A stretch of DNA of 64,000 bases from Trichodelitschia bisporula (lineage: Eukaryota; Ascomycota; Dothideomycetes; Phaeotrichales; Phaeotrichaceae): the NCBI GenBank assembly GCA_010356995.1, contig ML996705.1, positions 1-64,000 of the forward strand, in the 5' to 3' direction. Positions 1 through 12,009 of this stretch are shown here, one piece after another (the stretch's first letter is position 1; each line of letters begins with the position of its first letter). The translations under genes were made by a program, and so were the position numbers. A model generated the notes under the pieces. The model worked only from the letters and a program-made list of their open reading frames with translations, ran no database searches and was not told where the DNA came from.

Positions 1-1844
1 TGAGGGGGAGAGCTTTTCGGTCGAGCTTCTGAAAGAACTTGGCTAGGTCATCGGCTGTGATCGCGGCCAGCTGGAGATCGGGCAGAACTTGCTTCACCGA
101 CCAAACAGCGTCGGTTGAAGCATCTCGGTCCATGGGGGACTTTCCGGGTTCCAACCACAGGCAGTTGGTGGAAGTAACGTGTCAGGGGCGTGCAAAAGTG
201 TGGAAGTCACGATGGGTATGGTGCAGGCATGAACAAGTTACTTCCACAAAGATCTATCTGAAGGGCGAGCCGCCAGACTCTTGAGCAGATCGCGCTGCCG
301 TCTGCCTAAGGCATGGCGGGGTGCGGGAAGGCTGGCGTGACGTGGCAGCAGCCGCGGGGGAAGATCGTGGGGAGCCAATGAGGTTAAGGCCCGGCATTGG
401 TCTCCCACGACACAACGTGGCTGTTGCTTGTTCTCTAGTCATGATCATCAAGTCATAAAGCCTAGCCTCGTCAATAAAAGAAGAATGGGGCTAGGAGCAC
501 CTACTTTGCGCCCTTACACTTGTACTCCAGCCATTCTTGATCGCTTATGAGAAATGCAGATGACAGGGGCGGATCGACGTCGTTTTTCGTATCGCAAGTG
601 CGCGAGATCTTTCTCGGGAATATCTGAGTGAAATTCTGCGGCAGTTAGCGGGAAAGCAGGGGGAACAACCAACGAACCTTGTGAATAGCGTCGGAGCTGA
701 AGTGTGCAAGATCAAGCTGCCCCAATGTAGCCAGTGGCTGTCTCAGGGCGTGTACCGTGGTACAAATCACCGCGAAGGGCATGGCGAAAATCATTGCGCA
801 GCGCATTGGAGCGGCACCCGGAAGGATGGAATGAGGTGTCGGAATAGACAGTTTGTAGTATGGTACCGTATGATGTGGGTTGCGGCGTTGGGTAATGGTG
901 ATCGTGAGATTTTTCGCTGCGATTGGAAGTTTGAACGTGACAGAAACTCAGGGCGCTGTAGAGCAAAATATTGTGGGGGGATGGAGGAGAAGAACGACTC
1001 AAGACAAGCTCAAGGCTCAATATACGATGCAGCGGATTTTCGTCCACACCCCTTCCTTCCCCCATACGTACCTGCCACGGGGGGTGGGCAACTTACCGCA
1101 GGTGCGCCTTCCGTTTTTGGCATATCCCTTGTCAAGAGTGATACGCTTCTTCCAGCGGTTGGTATGATGCCTTGTCGTCGTATTTGCCTTAATGCCCACC
1201 TGCCTGAGTGTGAGGTACCTGTCTACAGAGGTCGAGTTGATGCAGAGACTAGTAGGAATGCGCGTCCGTCGTACATAAACGCTTCTATTAGGCTACTGAG
1301 AGATTTTCGGGCCTGGTATTCTACATACAACATGAGTGGCCATATCGCGGCCTGGCTTTATGTAATGCTCCTGTCATCTGCCGCCCGGCACGGTCTATCG
1401 CTGATAGAGTCCGCATTGCCGTCCCATACCGCCGTCCCATACCAAGCAAGGTAAGGCAGTGTCTTTCTCAGGCGTGCAATTATATTAGGTTATTCACAAA
1501 CACGAAGTCATGTTGGACTGGAGAAGCTGAGAACAGATGAAACAAAGGTTTCTGTTGATTGACGTCGACTGAACTGTCGAGTGTACCATGTGGGCAACTC
1601 GTACTATATAGGAAATATGAAACAGGAGTGGAGTCGAGCCAAAGATACGATGAAACAAGACAACGGAGGTAAGCAATCCCGAGCGCTAACGGATACCGGC
1701 TACAAAGATATCGAGCGCGAAGTAATACAGGAACTTACAATATCAGAAGGCTGTAACAAATGGGAATCCGTCTAACAAGTCATTCATCAACGCAAAGCCC
1801 TTCATGATGCAATTGGAACTACATTCACTGCTACCTAGCCATTC
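1..1844. other. Left-edge region without a supported gene
   Basis: No reading frame here looks like protein. The longest one (681-1454, plus) has no domain-like composition and no introns or paralogue in the window, and other frames are short. I see no tRNA, no terminal repeats and no transposase remnant. The right end, just below 1845, would hold the 3' UTR of the minus-strand secreted-protein gene. Confidence 0.5.
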
Positions 1845-3028
1845 CTAAGCATCTTCTATTTTGGCCAGAATGTGCTTCTTGTTGTTGGCCGACCGCCAGA
1901 TCGTGATTTCAGTGACGACCTTCGTCCCAAATCGTGTCTTTCGGTTAATAAGCATCCATGCGATGCCTAGCATGTTTGGGGTACCTAAAGGTCAGCACCA
2001 TTCGCCCTGCACGAAGACGGACTCACTCATGATAACTTTGCCCTTGGTGTGAGCCGTACTAAAAGTGATTCCCGGCCAGAGTGGCCAGTCGAACTTTTCA
2101 CGGCCAGTCAATGGCGGTTGACAGGTTAAGAAGTTCAGAGCGAGCCCGATAGTGTCGACTGTTTCGAAGTTTGCCACATCAATACGCATAATGTATCGAG
2201 GAGCCTCAATTGGGCCGTCACCGTCTCCTTTAAGCTTCTGCCAACCTTGAAAGATAACGTCGGACCATCGGCTCAGCGCTGGTATCGGTGTCACTTCATC
2301 CATGCGTGAAATGAGCTGCGATTGAGGGCCGAAGTTGTAGTAGCATCCAATGAAGTTATCCACCGGGTTGAAGATGTTGTAAAAACCTGCGGCAGTTGGC
2401 TGGATGGATTAGCTTTTGGTTGAAGCGGGTGGTAGGGCTTACCGGATACCGCTTCCCGCTGACTGTGTAGAACGCGTTTTGGATCCATTGAATGACCCTA
2501 TTGTTCGAGCCGCGTCCAGTTTCAGGAGGGATATTGATTGAAGCTAGCGCATCGCCAAGCGCGTATTTTATGAGAGCATTCTTGCCGAAGAGTTCCGACT
2601 CCGACCAGCCATTCTCCACAACCCAGTTCGCATCGTGGTACGGCGCTTCGCTATCGCGATTCAACTTGGCAGTTGCGTCCTCCCGCGTCAGGCGCTGCAA
2701 GCTGTCCAGCTCTGCCCCTTTGCACTTCGCCCTCTGCCAGTTTTCCTTCTCATTATCGGACTGGAGGGCTGTGGCGTGTTCATCTTCACTTTCGGTGTTG
2801 CAGCGCTGTGACTGCCGTGAGAAGATCGAAAGAACAGAAGCGTTCTAGGCATGCTTAGCTTTGTGAGCAACGGGGTGATACATAACATAGACTTACGGTG
2901 GGATTAAGGGAGCCGCTAAAGAGGTCTAGCGGTTGTGGGCTGTTTAACTGGAAGGCCACCGCATCGACCACAAAATGGGTGACGATGGCGGCATAGAGCA
3001 CCAAAGAGATCAAGGCGCGGGGATGCAT
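1845..3028 (-). CDS. Secreted protein, member A of a four-paralogue family
   Basis: Predicted 348 aa in four exons: 3028-2897, 2844-2443, 2399-2027 and 1984-1845. The total is a multiple of three and every intron is GT-AG (42-52 bp). Residues 1 to about 25 form a hydrophobic signal peptide (MHPRALISLVLYAAIV...), which decides the start. Exon 2 opens with NAS, as in two paralogues, and carries the family block W..AKCKGAELDSL. Exon 3 opens with PTAAGFYNIFNP, matching PTNGWYTNFFNP of member D, which fixed the acceptor at 2400. It continues with RWSDVIFQGWQ, EAPRYIMRID and WPLWPGITFST. The C-terminus is LINRKTRFGTKVVTEITIW...KIEDA. Function is unknown. The gene stands alone, about 15.5 kb from its three relatives on the opposite strand. 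Family membership is read directly; secretion is inferred from the signal peptide. Confidence 0.82.
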
Positions 3029-4634
3029 TGTTAAGGGCTGTGAAGTCCTTGAAATTCAAGTCTGCAATGATGGATGATGTGAGTCGCTCTGTGCGAATTT
3101 GTGGGTATTGGGGGGGGGGTACTTTGTGGGCTTGAGCTTGCAAAGCGGTTGCCGATGCACCAGAGATCAACGAGGAGTGGAAGTCTGTGCAGCGTGAGAG
3201 GCAGGTATACAAGCCAAAAAAGACCGAAGTTTGTCTATTTCAATTAGTCGTCAAGCACCCTCGGCCAGAGCTCAAAACGAGTGAAATGGGACAAGATATC
3301 CTGAAGCCGGAGTCTAGAAAGTTTGGACTGGCAGATCCAAGTCCACCACCGAGCTACCCTAATTGCTCCTATCGGACGGTACGGGATAGCCAGGTGCATC
3401 GTTTTTTGCATCTGCAGTGTGAGAAGTTCGTGTGAATGTCGCAAGCGTCAAGTCATTATTTGGAGCGGAATAAACGGCTGACGCGATTTGATAAACCTAA
3501 GGAAGGAACGTTCATTCCTGAAAGGCGCAGTCGAGCTCTACAGTAGGAAGGGGCGTTCTTGCTCTGGGAAGGACACTTCTCTAGGAGAAATGGCTGGGGA
3601 AACTCTGATGGAAGTAACCTGATGCACTGCATGCTAACCGCTTTGCCGAATGGTTACTCGTTGGCGTTCCATTTGAGTGCATCTGCACTTTTTCTCTCGC
3701 GGACTTGGCATCGTGTTCGCTTAAACTTACTTAGCCCTGGCCTTGCCTCCGCCGACGTCTCCGGAGCAGACTACATGTACACTCCTTTGGCTTAGTTTTG
3801 CTCTCGTGTGGGTCCTGGTTCCACTTCTAACTCTCATTCTGCTATACGCATCCTTACTGTAGCCGCAAGATGGGCCGATGATGCGGCATCCCAACGTGTT
3901 TCTTGCGCATAGACTCCGGTGAGGTGGCATCAGCTTCCATGTTTAGCAGTAGCATTTTTCACTCAATAGGACCAGACCAGACGATTCAAAGGCCAAGCAT
4001 CTTACATATGGCTGATTCAGACGTCTTCAGTCTGCTCATTCCATTACCCTAACTGCGCCGGGAAGGGTACTAATGCATGGATTGCCCGGGAGATAGCCAC
4101 ATCCGATGGACTAAAACCCATCTAAGTCTGAGGCTTGGCCAATGGCCATTGACTTGCTGTCTGCCTTTCAAAAGGGCGAGAGCCTGCTGGCATCTGAATA
4201 TTAGAAATCTGCACGATTTTGTTGAGTGCCGCTAGCATCCGTCCATCAGCCGCCATGCTCTTCCCGCGCCGTCCTCCGGCGTCAGGGGACGAGGTGGAGT
4301 TAGGAGGCATGGGCCGCTGGCAGCCAAAACGCCGCAGACATAGAACTCGCTTGCGGAGATGTCAGATGTGAACTGATATGCCCTGCTCAAACGTTTTGCC
4401 AGAAAAAATCCCGTTTCTAGCGGCAGTACTTCAACTGTGATGGCCGCAAACGCCATGTATGGCTCTATATGATGCCATAAACATGTAAGCAAGCCTACTA
4501 TAATAAACATACGCCCGCCAAATACCACCAGCAAGGAGCTCCACCGAACTCCCGCGCCAAACCAGCAATTGAAGTAATGCAGAGAGCCCAATACAATGAG
4601 CAAAGCCTGAGCAAAGCCTGCGCAAGATATGCGT
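3029..4634. other. 1.6 kb intergenic region, no gene seen
   Basis: This should hold the promoter of secreted member A at its left end and the cullin 3' UTR at its right end. A G9 run lies near 3110. Short frames on both strands have no coding character or recognisable family. No repeat or mobile element was recognised. Confidence 0.5.
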
Positions 4635-7143
4635 CTATGCGATGTAAGTGTACTTGCCGTCCTCGCGCTCCATGTAGTCCTTGTCGATCAGCTTGTCAAT
4701 GTTCTTCTTGATGTCCTCAATGGCCAGCACACCGCGCTTGCGCGTCGCCTCGATGACCTCGGCCACCAGCACGGCGTGCACAACCGTCTGCTTGCTCTTC
4801 ATGATGCGCACAATGGCCGCCTGGGTCTCGTAGTTGCGGTCCATCATGACGCGTTCGTGCGTCAGTTTGTTCTCCTCTTTCGTCTCGCGCAGCTGGACCT
4901 GGTTGATCTTGACACGGTACTTCTCGTGCGTGAAGCCGGCGTTGAAGTCGAACGTGTCGCTGTCGTCAATGTCGCGGCAGGCGGGGTGCTTGCGCAGCGG
5001 GCGCACCTTGCCGCAGGCGAGCGACTGTAGCGTGCGCTTGAGATCGGCGTCGGCTGCTTGGTTAGCATAGAAGAGAGTGGGGAGAGTCATACGTAAGCCC
5101 GTCTCCGCTTTCAGCCGCGTGTACGGCAGTCGTTGCTCGCTCACACCGTTGAACTGCAACAGCACAATCGCTTGGAAGCCCGAGACAACGAGCTCCTTGC
5201 GCCCACTCGGAAAGTGGGCACGCAGCTGACAGTGTGCGAGCGTGTTCTTCCACTCGAGCTTGCGGCCTTGGTGCTTGCTGCGGTAGTGCTCCTCGAAACG
5301 GTCCATCTCCGTCTTCACCTCGGGCGGAATGTTGACCGCCACGTCGGGGTACGACGGCCACGCGGACGCGGCGAGGATGTTGACGCTAAAGTCAACGGCG
5401 CTTTTCGGCTGCCTGTCCTTGTAGTTAGCGAGCTCCTCGCGTGCGAGCTCAACATCCTTGAACATCTGTTCAAGGTTCTGCGTGAAGCTTCCACCGCACT
5501 CCGTCTTCAGGCGTGCAAGCATACTGCGCTCGGCGTCGGCGCTAGCGCTGCGCCCCATGAGCAGACGTCGCGCAAGGTCGTTCCGGTAAAAAGTCTCAAA
5601 CACGGCCTTGCCGTCCAGAAACCGAAACAAATCCAGCACCTGATCGAGCTGCGCGTCGACCTGCTCGGTCTCGCTGCCGTGCGCGAACTCGCCTGGCACT
5701 GCCTTCGCACCACCCCGCAGTAACGCGTCCAGATACTTGGCAATCATCTCACCAGGCTTGGAGTTGTCGGTGCCCCACGTCATGTCAGATTTCTTCGTCT
5801 TATTGATGAAGGTGTGGAAGGTTTGGCGCAGCGCGTGTCCAAGGTCCGGGTCTCGTTTGAAGGCTGTTTCCCATATGTCGTCGAGCTGCTGTTTGAGGAG
5901 AAGCAGCTTGCGCACCATGTCCTCGTCGTCTGCGAAGACGATGGCCGTCCCGGTACGGTCGATCCACGCGACGAAGCGCGGACGCAGCAGCTTCGTCAAC
6001 TGGCGACGAGCGAGCAGCGCGTAGACTTTCTCGAGTGCCGCAGCATCTCTGGCATCGAGCAGCCGCCCGATGTCGGCAAGTGTCTCGCTGTGCCGTTCAA
6101 TCAGATGGTCCTCCAGCAGCGACCACAGCGCTTTCTGCGTGGCCTCTGGCAACCCGACGGCCTTGCAGCGGTCCATCTCCGATGTCATGAGGTCTGACGC
6201 GCGGGCAACGTACTCGGCGAGCGGGGCACGTGCGGCGGCCTCTGCCCACGGCGTAATGTACTCAGCAGATGCGCGCAACAGCGGGCCCTCGATCTGGTCG
6301 TAGATGCGCAGCGCCTGGAACATGGCGACGACGCTGCGGAACAATTCCTCGTCGCAAGTGCCCTCGCGCTGTGCCTGCAACAGCTGGCACGCGCCGTCAA
6401 CGCACTGGCGTATACCTTTGGGGTTGTCGACGATGTCGCGGAACATATCAACGCCCATCTGCTGGACGCACGGACGAGTGGAGTGGAGGAGGTACGAGCG
6501 GTCGAGAAAGTAGAAGATGGCCTGGATCGTGTTCTGGTGCAGTCAGCACGTATGTTCCATGTAGCCCATCACGGCACGCCGCAAGGAGCACGCCGCAACA
6601 ATTGGGACCTACCATCTGCTTCGACCACCGAGTCCACGCAGGTTGGAGCGTCCGCAAATACTCGATACCGGCACCCGCCAGTGTCTGCGCTGGAATCTGC
6701 GCGCACGCCCGCAGCGCTGCCTCCAGTCGGTCGGCCAGTTCGCTGGCAAGGCCTTGCCGGCAGATGTTCTCGGCGGCACGGTACAGCTCCTCCATAGAAC
6801 ACGGCAGTGGAGCGTTGGCAAAGACAGAGCGCACGGCAGCCTCCAGACGCGTCCATGTCTGCAAAAAGTATGCGCGCGTGTCCGGTTCGCGCGTTGGGCG
6901 TAGATTCTTGATAACGATGCGGCGGGCGCCGGGAGGGAGTCTGGCCTTAGGAGGGGGGACGTCGCGGGTGGCGAAGGAGTACATGTCGTCGGCCTGCACA
7001 CACGCAGGCTGCGTCTTGGGCCGCTTGCTGTGCTCTTGAATGGGGGAGGAGAAGAGACTCGGTATGGACTGCTGTTGATCGTTGAGTTGGCGTTTCTTGG
7101 AGCGGCCCGCGTGGAGGGTGGAAGGTGTCGGCGCTCCCTGCAT
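4635..7143 (-). CDS. cul4: Cullin-4 scaffold of CRL4 ubiquitin ligase
   Basis: Scaffold of the nuclear CRL4 E3 ligase, which binds DDB1-type adaptors at its N-terminus and the RING protein RBX1 at its C-terminus. Exons: 7143-6613, 6533-5093 and 5053-4635, giving 796 aa, close to fungal CUL4 length. Evidence includes NTIQAIFYFLDRSYLL across the first junction, LKRTLQSLACGK, and the C-terminal winged-helix domain with IVRIMKSKQ (its first Lys is the expected NEDD8 acceptor) and the cullin-like end YTYIA. The 39-bp second intron (5054-5092) is in frame and has no stop, so it is easily mistaken for coding. Splicing it restores TGLPDADLKRTL, as in other cullins. An in-frame ATG lies 31 codons upstream (7236), but its extension is not family-like, so 7143 is preferred. 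The first exon holds a basic KKRQ stretch. Confidence 0.92.
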
Positions 7144-7365
7144 CTCGGCGGTTCGGTTCAATGCGGGGTGGGGGGAGGCGCGAAAGGGCGAACAGGAAAA
7201 GGGTTGTCGGGAGGTCCGGGAAATCCCAAGCAGCAAGGAGCTTTAGACGATGATGAGGGATGATAAGAGTTAATGGCTGCAGAGTGACTGGATTCTGAGT
7301 TGTGAAGGCAACGACTTTTGCTTGACAGTAATGGAGTTGGGGGCGCGTTAGTTTCTGCTTCGAGA

Positions 7366-7712
7366 GCCTGTCTGTCTCTTTCCCATGTCAAATGTTCCAG
7401 GCGAAGCCATTCAAAGCCTGAGGCAACAAACTCGACAAACCACGCGCTCACCACTCATTCATCAACGGACCTCACCTCGGACTAGTGAATTGACAACATA
7501 CATGCAATTAGGACGTTAGTGATATAGTACTGTAGCTCCCGAGCTTACGATTCGTTGCAACAATCCTCATGTCTGTCTTTTCTCGTTTCTGTCCATCTTC
7601 TATGCCAAGCGATTAGAACCACAACCTGAGGCAACAAGCACGACAAATCGTCCCTACACGATTCAGCACCATTGACCTCGGACGAGCGATTGACAAACAC
7701 GCATGCATCAAA
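7366..7712. repeat. Diverged direct duplication in a divergent promoter
   Basis: Two related segments of about 145 bp (roughly 7366-7510 and 7568-7712) are offset by about 205 bp. Shared landmarks in order are a TGTCTGTCT tract, CCTGAGGCAACAA, CGACAAA, ACCTCGGAC and GATTGACAA (first copy GAATTGACAA). They sit in the 736-bp region between the cullin start (7143, minus) and the oxygenase start (7880, plus). This looks like an old local duplication of promoter DNA. By eye the identity is moderate, so boundaries are approximate. Confidence 0.55.
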
Positions 7713-7879
7713 CATCAGAGATAGCCACTGGCTTATCGCCACCGCCATTCCGATAGAGCTGCGATAGGTGTCGGCTGGCTATCGTGTTCCGGCTGATCTC
7801 ACCAGACTGCCTTTGACAATCCTGCCTTTAATACACCTCCTCCCCCCCCGCACATCCATTGCTCTCTCCATCGTGAAGT

Positions 7880-9017
7880 ATGGTGCCGCTCGACCTCCCC
7901 GTCATTGATATTTCCACCCCTAGTCTCGAGATGGCCGAACAGCTTACACAGGCAATCTCACAGCATGGCTTCGTCTACGTTAAGAATGACTCTCAAGCAA
8001 TTCCGTCGGCCGATATCGATGCAATGTTTGACCTCGTGAGTTGCTAATCTTTGTCGCACTTCCAGCACTAACCGCGTCTCCTATAGTCGCAAAGCTTCTT
8101 CTCTAGCCCCGTCGACATCAAATCCCCAGTGGCCGTTAACTCCGGCGCCAGCGGCAAGAACAGCGGCTGGATCGCGATGCACTCGGAGACTCTGGATCCG
8201 CTGAAGCAAAAGGTAGATCGCCAAGGCTAGTGAGTAGCGACATGGAGATGCTAACTCCGCAGCGTGGCGACTTCAAAGAGTGCGTCGATGTCTCCACCCC
8301 GCGTTCCCGCGGTACCCTGTCCCTTGACCTGGAAGCTCCACTGACCTCCCACCCATCAGGGCGTTTAACCTCAACGAGTTCGTGGCCGGCAAAGCGCAAC
8401 AGCCGCTCCCCGCACCGCTCGTCCCGCACGAGGCCCACATCGGTACCTTCGTCGACCGCTGCCACGTGCTCTGCACCGACGTCCTCCGGCTGCTCGCCCT
8501 CGGGCTTGGGATTGACGAAGACTGGTTCGCGGCGCGCCATGAGCGCGCCCGCGGCCCGTCCGGCAGCGTTTTCCGCATGCTCTACTACCCGAACATGCCC
8601 GCTTCGGCTCATGACGCAGATGACATCCGCGCCGGCGCTCACAGCGACTACGGCTCTGTGACGCTCCTCTTTCAGCGCCCGGGGCAGCCTGGCCTGGAGA
8701 TTCTCACCGATGGCAGCTGGAGCCCAGTGCCGGTAAACCCCGGCAATGACACCGTGCTGCCCATTCTGGTCAATGCCGGCGATCTGCTCAGCCACTGGAC
8801 CAACGGCCTGCTCAAGAGCGCCGTGCACCGTGTCGTTTTTCCCTCCGGCAGTGCGGGTGATCGCTACAGCCTTGCCTACTTTTGCCACCCGCTGGACGAC
8901 GCCGAATTGGTACCAGTGCCAAGCAAGCTCGTCGCAGGACATGACCGGCCGGTGTTGACAGCACAGCAGCATCTTGAGGCCCGGCTCGCGGCAACCATGG
9001 CCCTCAAGGGTGCGTAG
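7880..9017 (+). CDS. 2-oxoglutarate/Fe(II)-dependent dioxygenase (isopenicillin N synthase-like)
   Basis: Cytosolic oxidoreductase expected to use 2-oxoglutarate, O2 and Fe(II); the substrate is unknown. Exons: 7880-8035, 8087-8212, 8263-8279 (17 nt) and 8360-9017; 318 aa, the usual length for the family. The N-terminus LPVIDIS is the DIOX_N-type start. GWIAMHSETLDPLK and RGDFKEAFNLNEF follow the pattern of fungal members. The Fe ligands are His194 and Asp196 (AGAHSDYGSV) and His256 (KSAVHRVVF). Arg268 in RYSLAYF is the expected 2OG-binding residue. All catalytic residues are present, so the enzyme should be active. No secondary-metabolism genes surround it, which argues for a general metabolic role over a cluster role, but this is inference. 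Confidence 0.9.
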
Positions 9018-9975
9018 TCAATGGCAGTTTCTGATGTCTTCGGCTTTGTGGCCACCACGCCTCCCAAGCTCGCAAATCTGTGCATCGCCTGTGATGGCAA
9101 CGGGACCTGTTAGGGCAATGCAGAACTCTTGGAGTATGAGCGGTGCATCAAGCGAGGAACTCCTTCATTGCACAAAGACCTTGTCAGCAAACTCATGGGC
9201 CCCTTTGTGCAATATCTCACTCTCTGTAGGGTTTGGCAAGCTTCTCTAAAATGCCATGGGCAAATTCTGTGCTGTACTCCCCCTTCTACTCATTATGTCT
9301 CGCCGTTCTTGCTTTTACCAATGAGCCGCGTCCGCTATGTGACCACGGCGCGCGCAGTGCGGTCCATTGCCGGTACACTTGATTGCCTCGCCGTCCAAAG
9401 TCCATGAGGCAGTATCTGGAATCCCGCTTCCGGCGCGGCTGGAGGACTGCCAGCGACCGTACGGTAGGACAGAGGAGGCTTTAATCGTTTCCCTTTCTGC
9501 GCCCATGTGTCGTCCAGATGGTGAGACTTTCGGGCTCCTACGTCGCCATCGGCTCTGCGCAGGCCACTCTTCCGTCACGCGACTGCGCAAGGCAGAAAAA
9601 CGCCATATGCGGAGCCTCGTCGCTTCTACCATTTAGCAAGTTCTTACAGGCCGCCATACTCCCATACACCGTATGTGGTGCCACAGTTCGTCGACGACGT
9701 CTGCTTGGCTGCAGTTTTGATGCAGCGCCAGCCTTGCGCTAAATGGCGGCCTCATTGCCACAAGTTTATACTTCACCAATTAGTCATCGCAGAACTCCCC
9801 GCCGGGCTGTTGGCCGGCATACAATGTGGCTCACCCAGCTTGGCGGGTCTTTGCTCCGCAGGCCAACGGTATCTTGCACCGCCATGATTTGGCAAGTTAG
9901 AACTAATATGCGCTCCAAAATCCCCCTTCTAGATGGGCAACATTCTCCGCAACATTCTCCTCTCGCCTCGCCGCC
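9018..9975. other. Intergenic region, no gene seen
   Basis: Short frames on both strands without family resemblance. It would contain the oxygenase 3' UTR and the former promoter of the decayed DUF3176 gene. Confidence 0.45.
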
Positions 9976-12009
9976 ATGGATGGGTACCGGCCTGTTGAAA
10001 TTGAAGACAGTCACATCACCAGCTCACAGCAATCTGCGCCAGTCAGTCCGATAGAGCCTCCGGGAGCTGCTCTGCTTTCCGAGTCGGGCTTCCTCGAACC
10101 GGCCTCGGTTAAACGGACCATTCCTGAACCCACCCTACCCGACCCCAGACTACAAGCACCGGCCTCCGCTGAACTAACCACTCCCGAACCCACCCTAAGC
10201 GACCCCGAACTACCTCTACCGGCCTCGAAATGGAAATTGCTTGGCTCTCTTCCGACCCTGTTTCTTCTGCAAGGTTGGTGAAAGGAAGCCGCCTCGCTCA
10301 TTTTGTCCTTCATCCTGCTCGCTGCCATCTCCGTTGTCCTGAGTGCTTTCCACCTCAGAAAGCAGCCCACCAGCTTCAACCTCTCAACGGCGGTCGCCGT
10401 CCTAGCCACACTCACGCGGACCTTCTTGGTCACCGTCGTTGAAGGAGGTTCGTGCCCCTCATGAAGACGAAATATGCCGCTTGATTCCTGACCAAACAGT
10501 CGTCAGCCAGCTGAAATGGTACTGGCACCTCAATCCGCAGCCCCTCCAACACCTGGCGCTTTTCGACGACGTCACCCGCAGTCCCCAGGGCTCTCTGAAG
10601 TTCTTCTGCCGAATCCGCTCACTGTACGCAGTTCTCTGATGGGTACGTGGCTAATTTGACTCATCTGCTCTCTTCCCCAACTGGGCGCTGCCATCACCAT
10701 CCTGTCCTTGACCATCAGCACGTTTGCGCAGCAGGCGGTCCGTTCTGTTTCCTGCCCGATGCCGGTCACGAAATCGTACCCAAGCATCACAACCGCTACC
10801 GCAATTGCCGATAACCCCTGGGGTGACCCGAACAAGTCCTATGGCCTCAAGGCCGAGACGAAGGGTACAATTCTCCGCGCCCTATCCAAAGTAGCTCTCT
10901 CGATAGCCTTGACTGAAAACATTCCTCCGTTTATAGGGAACTGCGGTAGACCAGCGAATAGATCTTGAGGTCCTCAGGACTCAACTGGACGATTCTTTGG
11001 AATGGATGCTTCACTTGGCAGACGTCCCTTTCCTAGCAACCCGCTCGGCGTCAATCGTCAACTGGACGGTGCTGATTGGCACCCAGACTCGCTGCATCAC
11101 AACCCCTCATGGTGTTTATGACCCGAGTTTTGAGTTCGATAGCATAGACTGCGGCACTCCATTCAACTCCTCCAACGATTCCTACAAGTTGCCGTTCCGC
11201 TACATCTCCACTCTTACCTGCCCGCCCCACTGAACAGCTATGATTCCACATTCGGCATCGCATCATACGTTGGCGTTACTGCAACCTGTGCCTTCAACGG
11301 CACGCGCTATTATCTTGGGGAGGGAAAGTCTATCACTGTCACCCCCCGGAATTCCAGTGTCGCAGACATCACCGTTGAGCTGCCCTCCGGTTCTCTCACT
11401 CTGCCTCCGGGATGCGTGCATCCTATCTCTGGCCTCTACATGAAAAACCTCCAATCCTTCCTATCCGATATTCTCAACGGCACTTGTCATCACCCGGCTT
11501 CCCAAAGCATGCTCAACTTCATTGATCGCACGAGAGTTGTTTGTTCCAGCTTCCAGGAAGGCAAGGTGATCGACGCATGGTGGCTGGAGGACTTGTATCA
11601 ACTAGGATTTGCGATGTTCACAGGGATCTACCGCATCATGGGCGTCATGAGCGCCAGTATAACGACAGAAATGCGCTTCAACGGCCGGCGCCTGCAGGTT
11701 GTAGGCACGGCATACGAGACCCCAGTGTGCACGGAATTTTCGCCGTGGTGGCTAGCGATGCCAATAACGCTACTACTGCTCGGAGCTCTGCTGCTAGTGG
11801 TAGCAGCACTGCAGTCGCTGCGGCATCGCGATGTCCCGCTTTGGAAGATGTAGATTTCACAGTTGGTTTTAGCCGGGCTGCCAGAGAAGTCCGAGTCGCT
11901 TGTTGGAATGGCGGAGTTGAAGACCCTGGCCAGGGGGACTGTAGTGGCGTTAGAGCGGACGGAGGACGGGTGGAGATTTGAAGACAAAACGGACCGTGAT
12001 GAGTCCTGA
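9976..12009 (+). pseudogene. Decayed DUF3176-type fungal membrane protein gene
   Basis: Pieces of a DUF3176-like protein follow each other in family order but in changing frames. First is an acidic/proline-rich N-terminus (from 9976), then a transmembrane start KEAASLILSFILLAAIS, then QLKWYWHLNP with a DDVTRSPQGSL-like motif. AAITILSLTISTFAQQAV follows, then a luminal part with N-glycosylation sites, then a C-terminal transmembrane helix near 11740-11830. After PLWKM there is an in-frame TAG, yet family-like sequence (LVLAGLPEKSESLVGMAEL) continues to 12009. At least three frame changes or stops cannot be removed with convincing introns. The N-terminal region carries a 60-bp tandem repeat. 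The host gene appears to have lost function fairly recently, because the pieces remain readable. Confidence 0.7.
10098..10229 (+). repeat. 60-bp tandem repeat, two full copies plus start of a third
   Basis: Units at 10098-10157 and 10158-10217 each begin ACCGGCCTC and share GAACCCACCCTA and CGACCCC. A third copy starts at 10218 and breaks off. In frame, each unit encodes a 20-residue Pro/Glu/Thr/Ser-rich segment (TIPEPTLPDP / TTPEPTLSDP), in the N-terminal region of the DUF3176 relic. Confidence 0.85.

Noticed and set aside
681-1454. 257-codon plus-strand frame
   Set aside because: Composition is unlike protein, there is no recognisable domain, and an overlapping minus frame of similar quality exists.
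5133-5723. Long antisense frame over cullin-4
   Set aside because: It is the mirror of a conserved GC-rich exon; the minus-strand cullin explains the sequence fully.
8136-8972. 278-codon minus frame opposite the oxygenase
   Set aside because: The plus strand encodes an intact 2OG oxygenase with all catalytic residues; the antisense frame results from codon bias.
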